DNA of 64,000 nucleotides from Thermoguttaceae bacterium (GTDB taxonomy: Bacteria; Planctomycetota; Planctomycetia; Pirellulales; Thermoguttaceae), in NCBI GenBank assembly GCA_028695965.1, contig JAQVHZ010000007.1:1-64000 (forward strand), given 5' to 3'. The notes under the pieces were generated by a model. The model did not search any database. It had not been told where the DNA came from and saw only the letters and a program-made list of their open reading frames with translations. A program made the position numbers and the translations under genes. This document shows positions 16,982 to 25,118 of the stretch, in pieces; within the stretch, counting starts at the first letter, position 1, and each line of letters opens with the position of its first letter.

Positions 16982-19198
16982 ATGAACAACCGAAGAATGG
17001 AATTTTTCATCGGAATGATGGTGATAGGTATTATCGCCGGCGTTTTCGTGATGACGCTGTTGTTCCATTCGGATAGCGGCTTTTTTGTCGGCGGCAGTCG
17101 CGGCACGCGGATGAGTATCGAGTTTAAAAACGGCGCCGGTATTAACCAGAACTCATTGGTGTTGAAGAACGGTATTAGAATTGGCCGCGTTTACTCGGTC
17201 GTTCTCATCGACGACCCTGGTAATTCCCACGTCGAGGTTACGTTCGAATTAGAGCCGGAAGCTAAGATTTATTCAAACGAGGTTGCGAAGATTAACCGAA
17301 CGTTTTTGGGAGACGCCTCGATCGAAATCGTTGATAATCCGGATTATGAAGAGGGCGTTTCTCCCGAACCGGAACTTCTGGGAGCTGGCGCTCGGTTGGA
17401 AGGCTTGAAAACGACAGACATCGTGGGAACGGTTACCAACCTTGAGGGAGATCTGGGAAAAGCGCTTCAAAATGTGAACCAGGCGACCGAAGGCGTTACT
17501 ATGTTCATGAAGAACCTTAACGATTTCATTGGAGACGAGGGCGAACTTCAGAAGAAGAAGGAACGCCTTCAAACGGTCTTTACTGAGCTGACAGACACGC
17601 TTGTTTCCATTCGCGGACTTGCTGAGAATATTGACGAAGTTGTAACCGACGAACAACTGAAAGCCAGCATTTTAGAAACGACGAGCAAGATTCCTTCAAT
17701 TGTCGCGCGCGTCGACGAGATTGCAGGCAAGGCGAACATACTTATGGAAAATGCGAACGCGATGAGCACGGACGTTCGTACGACGCTTTCCCGCGCGAGC
17801 ACAACTTTTGATCTTGTTGATAAGAATTTAGACAATGTTGGTCAGTTTACGACGGCCCTTGCCGACAACGGACCGGAGATCATGACGTCGTTAAATGCAA
17901 GCGCCGCTGAAATCAAAGGCGCAATTGACGACGTGAAGGGCGCCATTGAAAATATAGCTCAATTGGCGAACAGCTTGAACGAACAAATGGAGAACCAAGA
18001 CACGCCGCTCGGACTTCTGACCGATAAAGAAACAGCGGCAGAACTTCGTCGGATTGTTGCGAATGCGGAAGAACTAACGGAAAAGCTCTACCCAATTCTC
18101 GACGACGCGCGCGTTTTTTCGAATAAGATTGCACATAAGCCGAGTTCGCTCATTTGGGATAAAACTCAAAGCAAGGGCGGCTCGCTCTCCGAGCGTTTTG
18201 GTTGGCAGACAAAATCGCCAACCGGCGGCGTCTCCTCGCCGCTCTATCGACAGTCGCCTAGCGGCGCCAAGATTTCCGATAGGTATTATTATGAACCAAG
18301 CGCGGACGTGAATTTTATGGATTCGCAAACTCGCGCGGTTTACGAGAACGAATTGACGAATCGAGCAGTCAACGAACGCCTGAGGTCTGAGAACGAATAC
18401 GCTCAAAGCTACATGAACGGCGGTTATTCTGGCCCCGATTATTCAGGCGTTGTTCCAGAAACGAACGGATATGCGCCGAAGAAAGCCTTTGGGTCGCGCA
18501 TCAAGGAACGAACGTCGCGCGTTCGTTGGTCTCTTGATTCATTCTGGAGCAAGTTTTCTCCGAAGAAAAGCGACGACGTCGAGTTAGTCCAATTTGACGG
18601 AGTGAATATGGTAGGTTACAACGCTTACCCCGAGCTCTTGAACTCTGTCGACCAAGCGGCGTATCTGCAAGCGGGATTCAACGGAAATTATAACGGAAAT
18701 TATATTCTCGCCGACGGAATTCAAGCAAATTATTTTCACAATGGTTTTGACGGTTCGTGTAACCCGCCTAGTTGCGGCGTTCCGACCTGCGAAGTTCCAA
18801 CCCCGACTTGCGACGCGCCAGGCTGCGACGTTCCTCCAACTTGCGACGCGCCAGGCTACGACGTTCCTCCAACTTGCGACGCGCCAGGCTGCGACGCCCC
18901 TTCGTCCTGCGACGGGACCTGCCCGACGAGTCCTGGGAACTCCGACAATGGCGCGGGGAGCAATGGCGGCCGTACAACCGGATCGGGCTATCAACCACAA
19001 TCGGTTGGAGCGTATAAGAGCAAAGAGCCTCGACAAATGGAATTCAGTTTGTCTAAAAGCGGCGAACAGGTTGAAGAACTTCCAAGCTCGATCAATCGAT
19101 CTGCTTCCGACGCCAAAGGCAACACGAGCAATATGAGCGGAAGCGCTTTTGAAGACGACGGTCTTCCTCTCCAATTTGTTCCTGCAACCCAATATTGA
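16982..19198 (+). CDS. MCE/MlaD domain protein with long Cys-rich C-terminal extension
   Basis: Periplasmic lipid-binding component of the Mla-type system. A single N-terminal membrane anchor (residues about 8-28, GMMVIGIIAGVFVMTLLF) is followed by the MCE domain (IEFKNGAGINQNSLVLKNG to about residue 125), then a long helical region to about 370 of the kind that forms a needle or barrel across the periplasm in larger MCE proteins. From about 375 the protein is low-complexity. Residues about 595-650 hold three 11-residue repeats of the type PTCDAPGCDVP, plus further Cys-Pro-Thr segments, with 13 or so cysteines. At 738 residues it is about four times E. coli MlaD. trxB follows after 20 nt. The Cys-rich tail suggests disulfide cross-linking or metal binding; this is inference. 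Confidence 0.9.
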   Translation: MNNRRMEFFIGMMVIGIIAGVFVMTLLFHSDSGFFVGGSRGTRMSIEFKNGAGINQNSLVLKNGIRIGRVYSVVLIDDPGNSHVEVTFELEPEAKIYSNEVAKINRTFLGDASIEIVDNPDYEEGVSPEPELLGAGARLEGLKTTDIVGTVTNLEGDLGKALQNVNQATEGVTMFMKNLNDFIGDEGELQKKKERLQTVFTELTDTLVSIRGLAENIDEVVTDEQLKASILETTSKIPSIVARVDEIAGKANILMENANAMSTDVRTTLSRASTTFDLVDKNLDNVGQFTTALADNGPEIMTSLNASAAEIKGAIDDVKGAIENIAQLANSLNEQMENQDTPLGLLTDKETAAELRRIVANAEELTEKLYPILDDARVFSNKIAHKPSSLIWDKTQSKGGSLSERFGWQTKSPTGGVSSPLYRQSPSGAKISDRYYYEPSADVNFMDSQTRAVYENELTNRAVNERLRSENEYAQSYMNGGYSGPDYSGVVPETNGYAPKKAFGSRIKERTSRVRWSLDSFWSKFSPKKSDDVELVQFDGVNMVGYNAYPELLNSVDQAAYLQAGFNGNYNGNYILADGIQANYFHNGFDGSCNPPSCGVPTCEVPTPTCDAPGCDVPPTCDAPGYDVPPTCDAPGCDAPSSCDGTCPTSPGNSDNGAGSNGGRTTGSGYQPQSVGAYKSKEPRQMEFSLSKSGEQVEELPSSINRSASDAKGNTSNMSGSAFEDDGLPLQFVPATQY
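18803..18901 (+). repeat. 3 x 33-bp tandem repeat in the MCE protein gene
   Basis: Three copies of a unit starting CCRACTTGCGACGCGCCAGG (18803, 18836, 18869), nearly identical, each encoding PTCDAPGCDVP or a close variant. The middle copy has Tyr in place of one Cys. Confidence 0.9.
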
Positions 19199-19218
19199 AC
19201 AGACCGAAAGGCATCTAG

Positions 19219-20295
19219 ATGAGTAGAAAAGACGTCGAAAACATAGCGATTATCGGCAGCGGTCCCGCGGGATGGAGCGCCGCTATCTACGCGGCGCGCG
19301 CGGCGCTTGAACCGATAGTGATCGAAGGAGCGCTGACAGCCGAAAATCAAGAGGCGGGCACTTTGCCGATGGGGCAGCTTGCGACGACGACCGTAATTGA
19401 GAATTATCCTGGCTTTCCCATCGGAGAACTTGGCGCATATCTCAAAACTGCGCTTGATGAAGAACGAACCTATGTTTTGCCCCCGGAAGCTTTCGGAGAA
19501 AGTGGAGAACGTATTGGAATCTACGGTTCTGCGCTCATCGAATTGGCGCGTCAACAGGCGTTGAATTTTGGCGCCAGAACAGTTGACGAAGACGTTGTGA
19601 GCGTCGACTTTACTAAGCGTCCCTTTGAGCTTCGCATTTCCGATGAAACGACCATCGTTGCCAAGAGCGTTATTATCGCGACGGGCGCGTCTGTACGCTG
19701 GCTTGGTCTTCCTTCAGAAGAGCGTTTTAAGAACAACGGCGTCGGCGCCTGCGCCGTTTGCGACGGGGCTTCTCCTCGATTTGCTAATCGTCCAGTTGTT
19801 GTCGTTGGCGGCGGAGACACGGCGCTGGAAGACGCGGAGTATCTTACGAAATTTGCAAGTAAAGTCTATGTCGTTCATCGTCGCGACGAATTACGGGCGT
19901 CGAAGATTTTAGCGTCCAGGGCCGCGTCTAATCCTAAGATAGAATTCCTATGGAATCGCGTTCCCAGCGAGATATTGGGAAACGACGAGGACGGCGTAAC
20001 TGGCATCTTATTGACTAATACGCTTGATCGAGAGGAAGAGCCTCTGGAAATAGAAACGTCCGGAGTTTTTGTCGCGATTGGTCGTCGGCCGAATGTTGGA
20101 TTCCTTGGCGGCGCGTTGGAATTGACGGAACAAGGAAATATTAAGCGTACTGTTCCTTTCCAAACGAACACGAGCGTACCGGGAGTCTTTGTTGCAGGCG
20201 ACGTCGCAGACGCGCGATACCGCCAGGCGGTAGTCGCCGCTGGATCTGGCGCTTGCGCAGCCATGGACGCCGAACGTTTTCTAGCTGAGCTTTAG
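19219..20295 (+). CDS. trxB: Thioredoxin reductase
   Basis: FAD/NADPH-dependent disulfide reductase that keeps thioredoxin reduced. The FAD-binding GSGPAGWSAAIYAARA lies at residues about 11-26, the redox-active CAVC in GACAVCDGA near residues 175-178, the NADPH-binding GGGDTALEDAEYL near 195, and the C-terminal FAD motif GVFVAGDVAD near 323. At 358 residues it is about 35 longer than E. coli TrxB, mostly through an insertion after ENYPGFPIGE (about residues 74-105). AAAGG lies seven bases upstream of the ATG, and the gene starts 20 nt after the Cys-rich MCE gene. Its substrate may be the thioredoxin at 7536. Confidence 0.93.
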   Translation: MSRKDVENIAIIGSGPAGWSAAIYAARAALEPIVIEGALTAENQEAGTLPMGQLATTTVIENYPGFPIGELGAYLKTALDEERTYVLPPEAFGESGERIGIYGSALIELARQQALNFGARTVDEDVVSVDFTKRPFELRISDETTIVAKSVIIATGASVRWLGLPSEERFKNNGVGACAVCDGASPRFANRPVVVVGGGDTALEDAEYLTKFASKVYVVHRRDELRASKILASRAASNPKIEFLWNRVPSEILGNDEDGVTGILLTNTLDREEEPLEIETSGVFVAIGRRPNVGFLGGALELTEQGNIKRTVPFQTNTSVPGVFVAGDVADARYRQAVVAAGSGACAAMDAERFLAEL

Positions 20296-20509
20296 GCGTT
20301 ATTATGTTTTTCGTGATATTGTTAATGTGGATTATTGCGAATAGGCAGAATAATAAGGACGTCTTATTGACTTTTAGTCTATTCAATATAAAATCCCAAA
20401 ATGGCGGGATTGAGTAATCGATTCTGCAGCGCTAGGGTTATTGAGCCCGTGTAAGGCGGGCTAGTGGTATGGCAATGTCATCGCAGTTTTACAGCATTCG
20501 CGGTGGGGC

Positions 20510-20899
20510 ATGAAAAAGTATTACTACACGTGTACTCGTTGTGGAAGAGTTTGGCGTAAATTCATTCCTCGTTCAACGATGAGGTGCAAGTTTTGCCAGG
20601 AGACTTGGACCACTAAGAATCGCAGAGGAACAAAGTCGCGTTTTTCTTTTGCAGCGACGTTGTGGTGGTCCTTTTGGATCTTAGTTGCCTGTTTCGCATT
20701 TTATAAAATGGGCGTCTTAACGTTTGGCGTCGGGAAAAAAGACAGCGCGCCCGTGAAAATTGAAGCGATAGAGGAGAACGCAAAGGATGCGCCCCCAGAT
20801 ACTTCCACCGACGTCGGCGCCCAAGCGGACGTCGGCTCTGACTCTAATGCTGAGGGCAAGGCCCCTATCGACTCTGGAACGTTGATGATCGAAGAATGA
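20510..20899 (+). CDS. Small zinc-ribbon membrane protein
   Basis: Not recognised as a named family. The 129-residue protein begins with a zinc-ribbon-like CTRCGRVWRKF...RCKFC pair of CxxC motifs (residues about 8-29), then a basic stretch, one membrane helix (about residues 48-68, LWWSFWILVACFAFYKMGVL) and an acidic, Ala/Asp/Ser-rich tail ending SGTLMIEE. The arrangement resembles small inner-membrane proteins with a cytoplasmic zinc finger and an exposed disordered tail. It is a single-gene unit: a strong terminator follows at once. The upstream gap (20296-20509) has two small hairpins, AATCCC/GGGATT and AGCCCG/CGGGCT, of unknown meaning. Confidence 0.75.
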   Translation: MKKYYYTCTRCGRVWRKFIPRSTMRCKFCQETWTTKNRRGTKSRFSFAATLWWSFWILVACFAFYKMGVLTFGVGKKDSAPVKIEAIEENAKDAPPDTSTDVGAQADVGSDSNAEGKAPIDSGTLMIEE

Positions 20900-20908
20900 T
20901 ACGACGAT

Positions 20909-20942
20909 AAGCCTATAATTCAAATTATAGGCTTATTTTATG
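20909..20942 (+). terminator. Intrinsic terminator (bidirectional form)
   Basis: AAGCCTATAATT (20909-20920) pairs perfectly with AATTATAGGCTT (20923-20934), then ATTTTATG. It ends the zinc-ribbon gene. Confidence 0.85.
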
Positions 20943-21087
20943 CGCTGACTTAGTGGTCGATACAACTGATATTATCGTTATTTTCGGTCTTTCGGTTTCT
21001 TTTATTTCTCTTTCTTGCTTTAATTTGCTCAAGTTTGGGTTGAATTCTTTGCTGGAGAGCTTACTTTACTCCGTATAGACGCTTTTT

Positions 21088-21120
21088 ACAATCTGGATCA
21101 GGTTCCGATTGTATTTTTTT
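21088..21120 (+). terminator. Terminator-like hairpin in the leader of the 21166 gene
   Basis: ACAATC (bulged T) GGA pairs with TCCGATTGT and is followed by ATTTTTTT, 46 nt before an ATG. The previous gene already ended at its own terminator at 20942, so this is either an attenuator for the downstream gene or the end of a short transcript from 20943-21087. Confidence 0.5.
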
Positions 21121-21165
21121 GCGCACTTTCTGTTAAAATGGAAGAAATACAAAAGATAGGAAAAT

Positions 21166-21990
21166 ATGAGCAAGTTGCCATTATCTATTCGTTTGCTGAG
21201 CGGCGCTTTGGCTTTTTCTCTTGTATTAGTTGCGTCGAGTTCTGTTTTTGCAGTCGGAACATTTGTGAACGACGTTGGAAACGGAGCGCTTTTTTGGGGG
21301 AGTTCCAATGAACGCACGACGTATCTTGCTCCCTATAATTCCTTGAGAGCGCCAACAATCAGTCGTATTCCGGAAGAAGATACAAACGTTGCCGATCCAT
21401 TGAAGTCTGGCGTCAGCTCTCGAACTGAACTTTGGAAAACTGCTTCTGAGGTTGGCACGGTTATCGGAACGGACGGGAAGATCTATCGTTATCATTATGT
21501 ACAAGGCGTCGAACCGCGCCGCGTCGTCGAGCGCCGCGTGGTGAACGGACAGGTGGAAAATGTTGATCGCGTTGTGTGGGAAACTGTTTTAATCCGAGTC
21601 CTCGAACCAGTCGCGTCAGGCGCTACCGTAGCTGATTCCGCCGCGCCTTGTGGACCAAACGTCCCTTTGCCGCGCCCTTGCGAGCCTGCTGGCGAGTCAG
21701 ACCAAAGCATGCCTTCCGACAACGCTGAAAATCAAGATGGCGCCGTGAATTCTAACGCCGACCCGAGTATGGCTCCCTCCCTCGGCTCTTCGCCAGGAAG
21801 AGAAGAAGTCTATGATCCAACGGTTGGCGCTCCGCAGGAAGCTCAAGGTTCGGCGTCGGGTTCTTCTGTGGCGTCGAGTTCGACGTCAGAAGAGGGCGTC
21901 ATTTCTGTAACGGTCATAACGCGAGATTCTAAGTATCCCGTGCAAAGTTCTCGACCGATTATCGCTGTTCCCAGCAATCGTCGCCGTTAA
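21166..21990 (+). CDS. Exported protein of unknown function
   Basis: The 274-residue product starts with a classical signal peptide (residues 1-30, with LLSGALAFSLVLVASSSVFA before the cut). The mature part has no recognised domain: residues about 100-150 form a basic, beta-rich section (GVEPRRVVERRVVNGQVENV) followed by a Pro/Ser/Ala-rich low-complexity region to the end. Only two or three Cys are present. AGGA lies five bases before the ATG. The gene is a monocistron between a leader hairpin and a strong terminator. It may be a cell-surface or periplasmic structural protein; nothing in the sequence fixes the role. Confidence 0.75.
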   Translation: MSKLPLSIRLLSGALAFSLVLVASSSVFAVGTFVNDVGNGALFWGSSNERTTYLAPYNSLRAPTISRIPEEDTNVADPLKSGVSSRTELWKTASEVGTVIGTDGKIYRYHYVQGVEPRRVVERRVVNGQVENVDRVVWETVLIRVLEPVASGATVADSAAPCGPNVPLPRPCEPAGESDQSMPSDNAENQDGAVNSNADPSMAPSLGSSPGREEVYDPTVGAPQEAQGSASGSSVASSSTSEEGVISVTVITRDSKYPVQSSRPIIAVPSNRRR

Positions 21991-22671
21991 TACGCATAGG
22001 CGAACATACGGGTTGGCAAACGCTGTTGCGCAGGACTATTTTTGCGTAACAGCGTTTGTTTTTCTTGGCGATAAAGGGACGCGGTATTATTCTCGCCGAA
22101 CTTTCATCTCTTTTGTATTTTTTATAGAGATTGCCAGAATCTACTAATGATTTAACGGGATAATCCGATAAGACTAGTAGCAGGGGCTTTGTCGATAAAA
22201 CACATTTTCAGCTTGGCAGTATATAGACGTCAAGTCATAGAACTTGTGTCGGCGTCTCTGTTTATCGTCCGACCGTTTTGGCGTTGGCTGACTTGGGTAG
22301 TTCTCTGGGTTCGCCGATTCCGAGACGCGTCGTTGTTCCTTAATTACAGTTGTATTAGGAATATGAGGAATACTGTGCGACAACCTCTACGCGCGGAGCG
22401 TAAGCGCTTCCGTTGACGGGACGCGCGCTTCGCGCTGAGAGAACGTTTGTAAATGTTACAATAATTGATTGTTGTCGCATGAATAGATTTCTGCAACGAT
22501 AATACGTGAAGCTTAATTCAGCGTTTTTTACGCTCGCAACTGAAGCGCCAGTTATCGTTGTGTGAAATTCTGCTGATTGTGGAGATACACGCGGCGTTTG
22601 TTTTCCGGACTTTGTTAGAACAGACGCGGCTTTGACGGCTTGTCTTTATATCGAATTTCATGGAGGAAAAT
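21991..22671. other. Intergenic region before the sigma factor gene
   Basis: About 680 bases without a convincing gene. It holds the terminator at 22019-22064, adjacent GC hairpins near 22390-22436 (GGAGCG/CGCTTCC and GCGCGC/GCGCG types), and an AT-rich 150-base stretch that probably contains the sigma factor promoter. The ORFs on both strands near 22174-22416 lack ribosome-binding sites and family features. Confidence 0.5.
22019..22064 (+). terminator. Intrinsic terminator
   Basis: AACGCTGTT(gCGCA) pairs with (TGCGt)AACAGCGTT, followed by TGTTTTTC. It ends the exported-protein gene. Confidence 0.9.
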
Positions 22672-23454
22672 ATGATCGCGACTCAGTCTAATCCCGAAGC
22701 AGTTGCTCAAACGTGGAAAGACTTTATTGCTGATCGCTCTAACAAAACGTTGCGTAACGCTCTGATCGAGCAATACCTTCCTTTGGTGCGTTATCATGCG
22801 GAACGAGTTTGGTCTCGTCTTCCAGACGAAGTCGATCTTGAAGACTTAGCGTCGGCAGGTATTTTTGGCTTGATGGACGCTATCGACGCCTACGACATGG
22901 ATCGAGGCGTGAAATTCGAAACTTATTGCGTTCCTCGAATCCGCGGCGCGATGCTCGACGAACTGCGCAAGATGGACTGGGTTCCCCGTTTGGTTCGTTC
23001 GCGGGCCCGTAAACTTGCGGAAGCGAACAAGGAGCTCACAGACAAACTGGGTCGTCTTCCGACTCGGGAGGAATTGGCGGAACGTTTGTGTATCGATCAA
23101 GCGGAATTGACGCGCGTTATGAGCGACGCCAACGCGGCCAATCTTGTCAGCTTGAACAAGAAATGGTTTGAAATGGACGGCTCGAAGGACGTTAGTGAAA
23201 TTGACCTTGTCGAAGACGAGCGAGGAGAAGATCCGACAAAGCGGTTGCAGAAATCAGACGTGATTCGCTTGGTTACAAGAGGACTAAGCCACAACGAACG
23301 CCTCATTATTATCCTGTATTATTATGAAGAAATGACGATGAAAGAAGTTGGCGCTACGCTCGATCTCAGCGAGAGCCGCGTCAGCCAGATGCACAGCGCA
23401 ATTATTAATAGATTACAACAACAGCTGAAAGATCGTAGTCCTGAATTTGTTTGA
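22672..23454 (+). CDS. RNA polymerase sigma factor, FliA/WhiG (sigma-28) type
   Basis: Alternative sigma factor of 260 residues. Region 2 is seen in LIEQYLPLVRYHAERVW, DLEDLASAGIFGLMDAIDAY and GVKFETYCVPRIRGAMLDEL (residues about 30-100), region 3 in ANKELTDKLGRLPTREELAE, and region 4 in LSHNERLIIILYYYEEMTMK with the helix-turn-helix LDLSESRVSQMHSAIINRL. The RGAMLDELRKMDWVPR segment is typical of the FliA/WhiG/SigB-related class. The ATG at 22672 is chosen over 22660 because GGAGG at 22662-22666 overlaps the earlier one and sits six bases from the later one. No flagellar or anti-sigma gene lies nearby, so its regulon cannot be inferred. A long upstream gap and a strong terminator make it a single-gene unit. 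Confidence 0.92.
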   Translation: MIATQSNPEAVAQTWKDFIADRSNKTLRNALIEQYLPLVRYHAERVWSRLPDEVDLEDLASAGIFGLMDAIDAYDMDRGVKFETYCVPRIRGAMLDELRKMDWVPRLVRSRARKLAEANKELTDKLGRLPTREELAERLCIDQAELTRVMSDANAANLVSLNKKWFEMDGSKDVSEIDLVEDERGEDPTKRLQKSDVIRLVTRGLSHNERLIIILYYYEEMTMKEVGATLDLSESRVSQMHSAIINRLQQQLKDRSPEFV

Positions 23455-23481
23455 AATGATATAAGCCTATTAATTGATGCA

Positions 23482-23533
23482 CAACGCAGGGCGAACTCGG
23501 ATATCATTTAGAGTTCGTCCTGCGTTGTTTCTT
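23482..23533 (+). terminator. Intrinsic terminator after the sigma factor gene
   Basis: CAACGCAGGGCGAACTC pairs with GAGTTCGTCCTGCGTTG with one mismatch, followed by TTTCTT. Confidence 0.85.
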
Positions 23534-23567
23534 GGTTCCGCAGCGCCTTTGTACGAAGTCGGGGGTA

Positions 23568-23595
23568 TTGTAAAAGCCTGCCTTACTCATACAAT
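23568..23595 (+). promoter_or_regulatory. Candidate dprA promoter
   Basis: TTGTAA (23568-23573), 16-base spacer, TACAAT (23590-23595). Transcription would start near 23602, only about six bases before the dprA ATG at 23608, so the mRNA would be nearly leaderless if both calls are right. Confidence 0.5.
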
Positions 23596-23607
23596 TAAGG
23601 GCGGTTT

Positions 23608-25080
23608 ATGGGCGTTTATACGTCCAAATTGATGGAAAAACATATTAACGGCCCTGAAAGAGACGCGAGGTCGAGAGTGGTGGACGCCCAAAGGTCAGAA
23701 CTAGAGAATGAACGAAAACCGAGCGACGCAACCGGAACGAACCCTTGGTCTGTCAACGGCGAAAATTTACGCTTTATTTCTCCTGAAGAGTTTGCCGACG
23801 AGATTCTTCTTTCGTTGGTCGACGGGGTCGGTTCCATAACAATGGATCGTCTTCTCGCCTATTTTGGAACCGCTAAGAATATTTTGAACGCTCCGGCAGA
23901 CGAATTACAGCGCGTTGAGAAAGTTGGACCAACGTTGGCGCAGAAAATATCACAGGCGCGTTCGTTTGACGTCGAACCCCTCTTTCGATTTTGCAGCGAA
24001 AACGAAATTAGAATACTTTCGATCGACGACGCGCGCTATCCGAGCCGACTTCGCGAGATAGAGGGCGCGCCGCGCGTCCTGTACGTCCGTGGGAAACTCC
24101 AACCGAAAGACAGGTATGCAATAGCGGTTGTCGGGACGCGCAGCGCTTCCACCTATGGCCGCGCTCAAGCGACGCGAATTGCTCACGAATTGGTTGAGGC
24201 GGGCTTCACTGTTGTGAGCGGATTAGCGCTAGGGATCGACGGATGCGCCCATCGCGGCGCTTTGAACGCGCGCGGACGCACAATTGCCGTATTAGGGGGC
24301 GGCGTAACGAATATATATCCTCGCGAACATGAAGATTTAGCGGGTCGTATCATAGCTAGCGGCAATGCTCTGGTGAGCGAATACTATCCGCTGACGACGC
24401 CGTTGCGGGGCAATTTTCCAGCGCGCAATCGTATAATCAGCGGTCTTTCAATTGGCGTTCTTGTTGTGGAGTCCGGCAAGCGGGGCGGTTCTCTTATCAC
24501 GGCGCAATTTGCGGCAGAGCAGAATCGAGAAGTGTTTGCCGTGCCTGGTCCGGTTGACCGCGAGAGCTCGCAGGGTTGCCATCATTTGCTTCGAGACGGC
24601 GCGGCGCTTGTCGAGACAGTTGACGATATCATTGACGCGCTTGCTCCTTACGACGTCCCGCCCCAAGCGTCCGAACGACAATCTGCGCCGAGCGTCGAGG
24701 AAATAGCGCCGGGCACGCTGGGTATTTCGGCGAAATCGATCGAATCGATTAATACGCGTAAGAAAGAATCGTCGGGCGACTCTCCTCGACCTCGCAAGAC
24801 AAAAAAAGAGAAAGAGTCGAAAACGAAGACGTCCGAGTCAGCGCCGGTGAAAACGCTTCTAGAGCCGGAGGACGAAAAGCAGTTCACGCCGCTTCCTGAA
24901 TTGAACCCTGACGAGCGCGCGATCGTCGACGCGCTTGGTGAGGAAACGAAGCAAATTGACGCGTTGATTCGTGAATCAGGTCTTCCTGCGTCAAAGGTCG
25001 TTGGCTTGATAGCGGCTCTTGAGTTCAAGCAGGTCTTGCAACGCCTTGAAGGGAACTCCGTCGCGCGACGGACGTTGTGA
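23608..25080 (+). CDS. dprA: DNA-processing protein DprA (Smf)
   Basis: Binds incoming single-stranded DNA and loads RecA during natural transformation. Layout: a variable N-terminus, a helix-hairpin-helix/SAM-like part at about residues 65-115 (LVDGVGSITMDRLLAYFG), the Rossmann-like core from about 135 to 340 with AVVGTRSASTYGRAQA, VVSGLALGIDGCAHRGAL, FPARNRIISGLS and GGSLITAQFAAEQNREVFAV, a Lys/Ser/Glu-rich linker, and a winged-helix domain in the last 70 residues (PDERAIVDALGEETKQIDAL). At 490 residues it is long for the family because of the N-terminal extension and the linker. There is no clear Shine-Dalgarno before the ATG at 23608; an internal ATG at 23632 is possible. No other competence gene is in the window. 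Confidence 0.95.
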   Translation: MGVYTSKLMEKHINGPERDARSRVVDAQRSELENERKPSDATGTNPWSVNGENLRFISPEEFADEILLSLVDGVGSITMDRLLAYFGTAKNILNAPADELQRVEKVGPTLAQKISQARSFDVEPLFRFCSENEIRILSIDDARYPSRLREIEGAPRVLYVRGKLQPKDRYAIAVVGTRSASTYGRAQATRIAHELVEAGFTVVSGLALGIDGCAHRGALNARGRTIAVLGGGVTNIYPREHEDLAGRIIASGNALVSEYYPLTTPLRGNFPARNRIISGLSIGVLVVESGKRGGSLITAQFAAEQNREVFAVPGPVDRESSQGCHHLLRDGAALVETVDDIIDALAPYDVPPQASERQSAPSVEEIAPGTLGISAKSIESINTRKKESSGDSPRPRKTKKEKESKTKTSESAPVKTLLEPEDEKQFTPLPELNPDERAIVDALGEETKQIDALIRESGLPASKVVGLIAALEFKQVLQRLEGNSVARRTL

Positions 25081-25118
25081 TAGGACCGGATTAAGAAACG
25101 CAAAACTTTATACCGACT

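Noticed and set aside
20430-20500. Possible riboswitch or tRNA-like fold before the zinc-ribbon gene
   Set aside because: Only a 6-bp AGCCCG/CGGGCT hairpin could be drawn; no acceptor stem, T-loop or known riboswitch core is present.
22174-22416. Overlapping 69- and 75-aa ORFs in the gap before the sigma factor gene
   Set aside because: One starts with TTG, neither has a ribosome-binding site, and the two lie opposite each other.
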